Shown: positions 62,679 through 64,000 of the stretch, piece after piece | How the letters are laid out: the number at the start of each line of letters is the position of its first letter | Numbering within the stretch: position 1 is the first letter of the stretch | Assembly (NCBI GenBank): GCA_963585895.1 | Contig: OY757921.1 | Coordinates: forward strand, 49,178,527-49,242,526 | Direction of reading: 5' to 3' | Length of the DNA: 64,000 nucleotides | DNA from: Sepioteuthis lessoniana | Taxonomy: Eukaryota; Mollusca; Cephalopoda; Myopsida; Loliginidae | Position numbers and translations under genes: made by a program | Notes under the pieces: model-generated | The model's database searches: none | What the model saw: the letters and a program-made list of their open reading frames with translations, nothing else | What the model was told of the DNA's origin: nothing

Positions 62679-62727
<49 letters not shown>
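62679..62727. repeat. (AT)n microsatellite
   Basis: About 24 AT units at the right edge of the fold-back. Confidence 0.97.
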
Positions 62728-62729
<2 letters not shown>

Positions 62730-62734
62730 TTTTG

Positions 62735-62860
62735 CTTCTAAGAGAATGATTCATACCTTGCTTAAGGGCATTAGCACGAAGTGAAATGCAAACGATCAGC
62801 TTTTGAACTCACACTGATTCCACTTCCACCGACGATAGTCATGCTAAGTGTGCCCCTTCC
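62735..62860 (-). mobile_element. SINE-B, 5' half
   Basis: 'gattcataccttgcttaag', 'gaagtgaaatgcaaacgat', 'cagcttttgaactcacact' (B box) and 'gacgatagtcatgcta' (A box). Confidence 0.65.
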
Positions 62861-62902
62861 ATGTATATATGTATATAGGTAAAGAGTTATTAGACATGAT
62901 GC

Positions 62903-62933
<31 letters not shown>
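62903..62933. repeat. (TATC)n microsatellite
   Basis: About eight units. Confidence 0.95.
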
Positions 62934-62965
62934 AACATGTACCATACTAGTACGCATACAGATAT

Positions 62966-63858
62966 ACGAGGATCATTAAATAAGTTTCCAGATATTTTTC
63001 GTTTGGGCACTTTTATTGATAGTACTCACATGAAACTCTAGTCTCCTTCGAAGTAATCTCCTCCGGCTGTAATGCACTTGTTCTACCGTTCCAACAATTT
63101 CTGGAACGCCCCATGCAAGTCCTCTTCGGTGAGCGTGTCAATGGCCTTCGTTACAGCCTCTTTCATCTCTTCAATTGGCTCATAACAACAGCCTCTGAGC
63201 TTAGGGAATAACCAAAAGTCAGAGGGATCAAGGTCTGGACTATAGGGAGGCTGAGGAACTGTTTTGATGTCCATCTTGGTCAAATAGTCAGTGACAAGGA
63301 TGGAGTTGTGGACTGGTGCATTGTCCTGGTGGAAATGCCACTGACACGATTTGAAGAGTGCTGGCCTCTTCCCTAGGAATCTCTTCCTGAACTACCTTAA
63401 AACCTCAACATAGTAACCCCCTAACCCTAACACTTTAGCTAATCAACTCTATTATATGGACTTCCTTACTCCTCCCACACCTCTCATCATCTCTCACAAC
63501 TCCCTGCCTTCCTTGAATCTCATATGCCACTCAAAAACTGATGCTCGATTTATGCATGATAGTCGAAAAGCAGTCTGAAGCATTCCACACGTTTCTGTGT
63601 CATTTTTTCCAAGTTTAAAACACAATTTTATTGCACTTCTAAAGTGTCAGATTGCATTTTTAAAATTCACCAGCTGTGACAATTAGGCTTTAGTAGGGTG
63701 TATTCCAGTTGCTGCTGTAGCTGTTCATTTAAACCTGAAATCATAAAAATTGGTCATCTCATATGATGTATAGCAATAAGATACTGAATTTTCAAGAGTC
63801 TACGACAATTTTAAATGTCTGTACAAAAAATCCGGAAACTTATTAAATGAACCACTTA
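62966..63858 (-). mobile_element. Internally deleted mariner, copy 2
   Basis: Same structure as copy 1: end 'gaggatcattaaataagttt' and counterpart 'ccggaaacttattaaatga'; minus-strand frame 63083-63283 with PPYSPDLDPSDFWLFPKLRG; a CCCTAA-like junction at 63412-63432 ('ccccctaaccctaacactt'); N-terminal remnant at 63470-63780. It differs from copy 1 by scattered substitutions and a few small indels. Both carry the same internal deletion. Confidence 0.85.
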
Positions 63859-63881
63859 TATATATATATATATATATATGC
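63859..63881. repeat. (TA)n microsatellite
   Basis: TA run next to the right end of the mariner copy; mariners insert at TA. Confidence 0.9.
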
Positions 63882-63892
63882 AACACATGGTC

Positions 63893-64000
63893 CATTCTTG
63901 GGTACAGTTTAACAGGTTTTTTTCTTCTCCAAGACCGATTGTCATACTTTTGTTTAAAAGTTAGGTAAAGAATAATTGGATTCATACCTTTCCCAAGGGT
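63893..64000 (-). mobile_element. SINE-B, cut by the window edge
   Basis: 'gggtacagtttaacaggtt', 'cttctccaagaccgattgtc', 'aataattggattcatacct' and 'ttcccaagggt'; the head lies beyond 64000. Confidence 0.75.

Overview
This is a repeat-dominated, AT-rich stretch of animal nuclear DNA. The mix of RTE-type LINEs, a LINE with a C-terminal restriction-like endonuclease, BEL/Pao and mariner remnants, several tRNA-derived SINEs, 5S-rRNA-derived SINEs and long (CA)n/(TA)n/(GA)n tracts suggests a mollusc, most likely a cephalopod such as an octopus. That assignment is inference from repeat style; no host gene confirms it. I recognise no host protein-coding exon, intact tRNA gene or intact rRNA gene. 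The window reads as intergenic or deep-intronic DNA built from layered transposon insertions. Family letters A to G below are my own labels.

Layout. 0-4 kb: SINE pieces, two fold-back elements and a homogeneous 67-bp satellite (24 copies, 2151-3771). 4-9 kb: a SINE-C, a fold-back with a hammerhead-like apex, 5S-derived SINE pieces and a CA-rich degenerate minisatellite. 9-16.5 kb: SINE-B, C and D copies, (GA)n tracts, two mariner remnants and a 104-bp tandem expansion inside a SINE-C. 17-21.5 kb: nested SINE-C and an RTE reverse-transcriptase pseudogene with a second RTE 3' end. 22-27.5 kb: a cluster of 3' ends of a REL-endonuclease LINE on both strands. 28-32 kb: a decayed BEL/Pao element on the minus strand. 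34.5-36.7 kb: more of the REL-endonuclease LINE. 36.9-37.8 kb: two head-to-head tRNA SINEs (SINE-F) carrying hammerhead-ribozyme sequence. 38-49 kb: SINEs, SINE-G with an intact hammerhead core (41.38-41.44 kb), a mariner remnant, 5S-derived SINEs and LINE pieces. 49.6-50.5 and 63.0-63.9 kb: two internally deleted mariner copies that share a telomere-like patch at the deletion. 51.9-53.5 kb: an RTE copy interrupted by an unrelated insert. 54.5-64 kb: a possible non-autonomous DNA transposon, SINEs, a candidate solo LTR and another fold-back.

How the parts relate. Autonomous elements (RTE, REL-endonuclease LINE, mariner, BEL) are all broken here. The SINEs are modular: A and C share a 3' tail, A and B share a central block, and F and G join a tRNA-like pol III head directly to a hammerhead ribozyme. 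Several insertions can be dated relative to one another: SINE-D into SINE-C, SINE-D into a LINE, SINE-B into SINE-C, and an unknown element into SINE-C. The most interesting signal is the pair of tRNA-head plus hammerhead SINE families.
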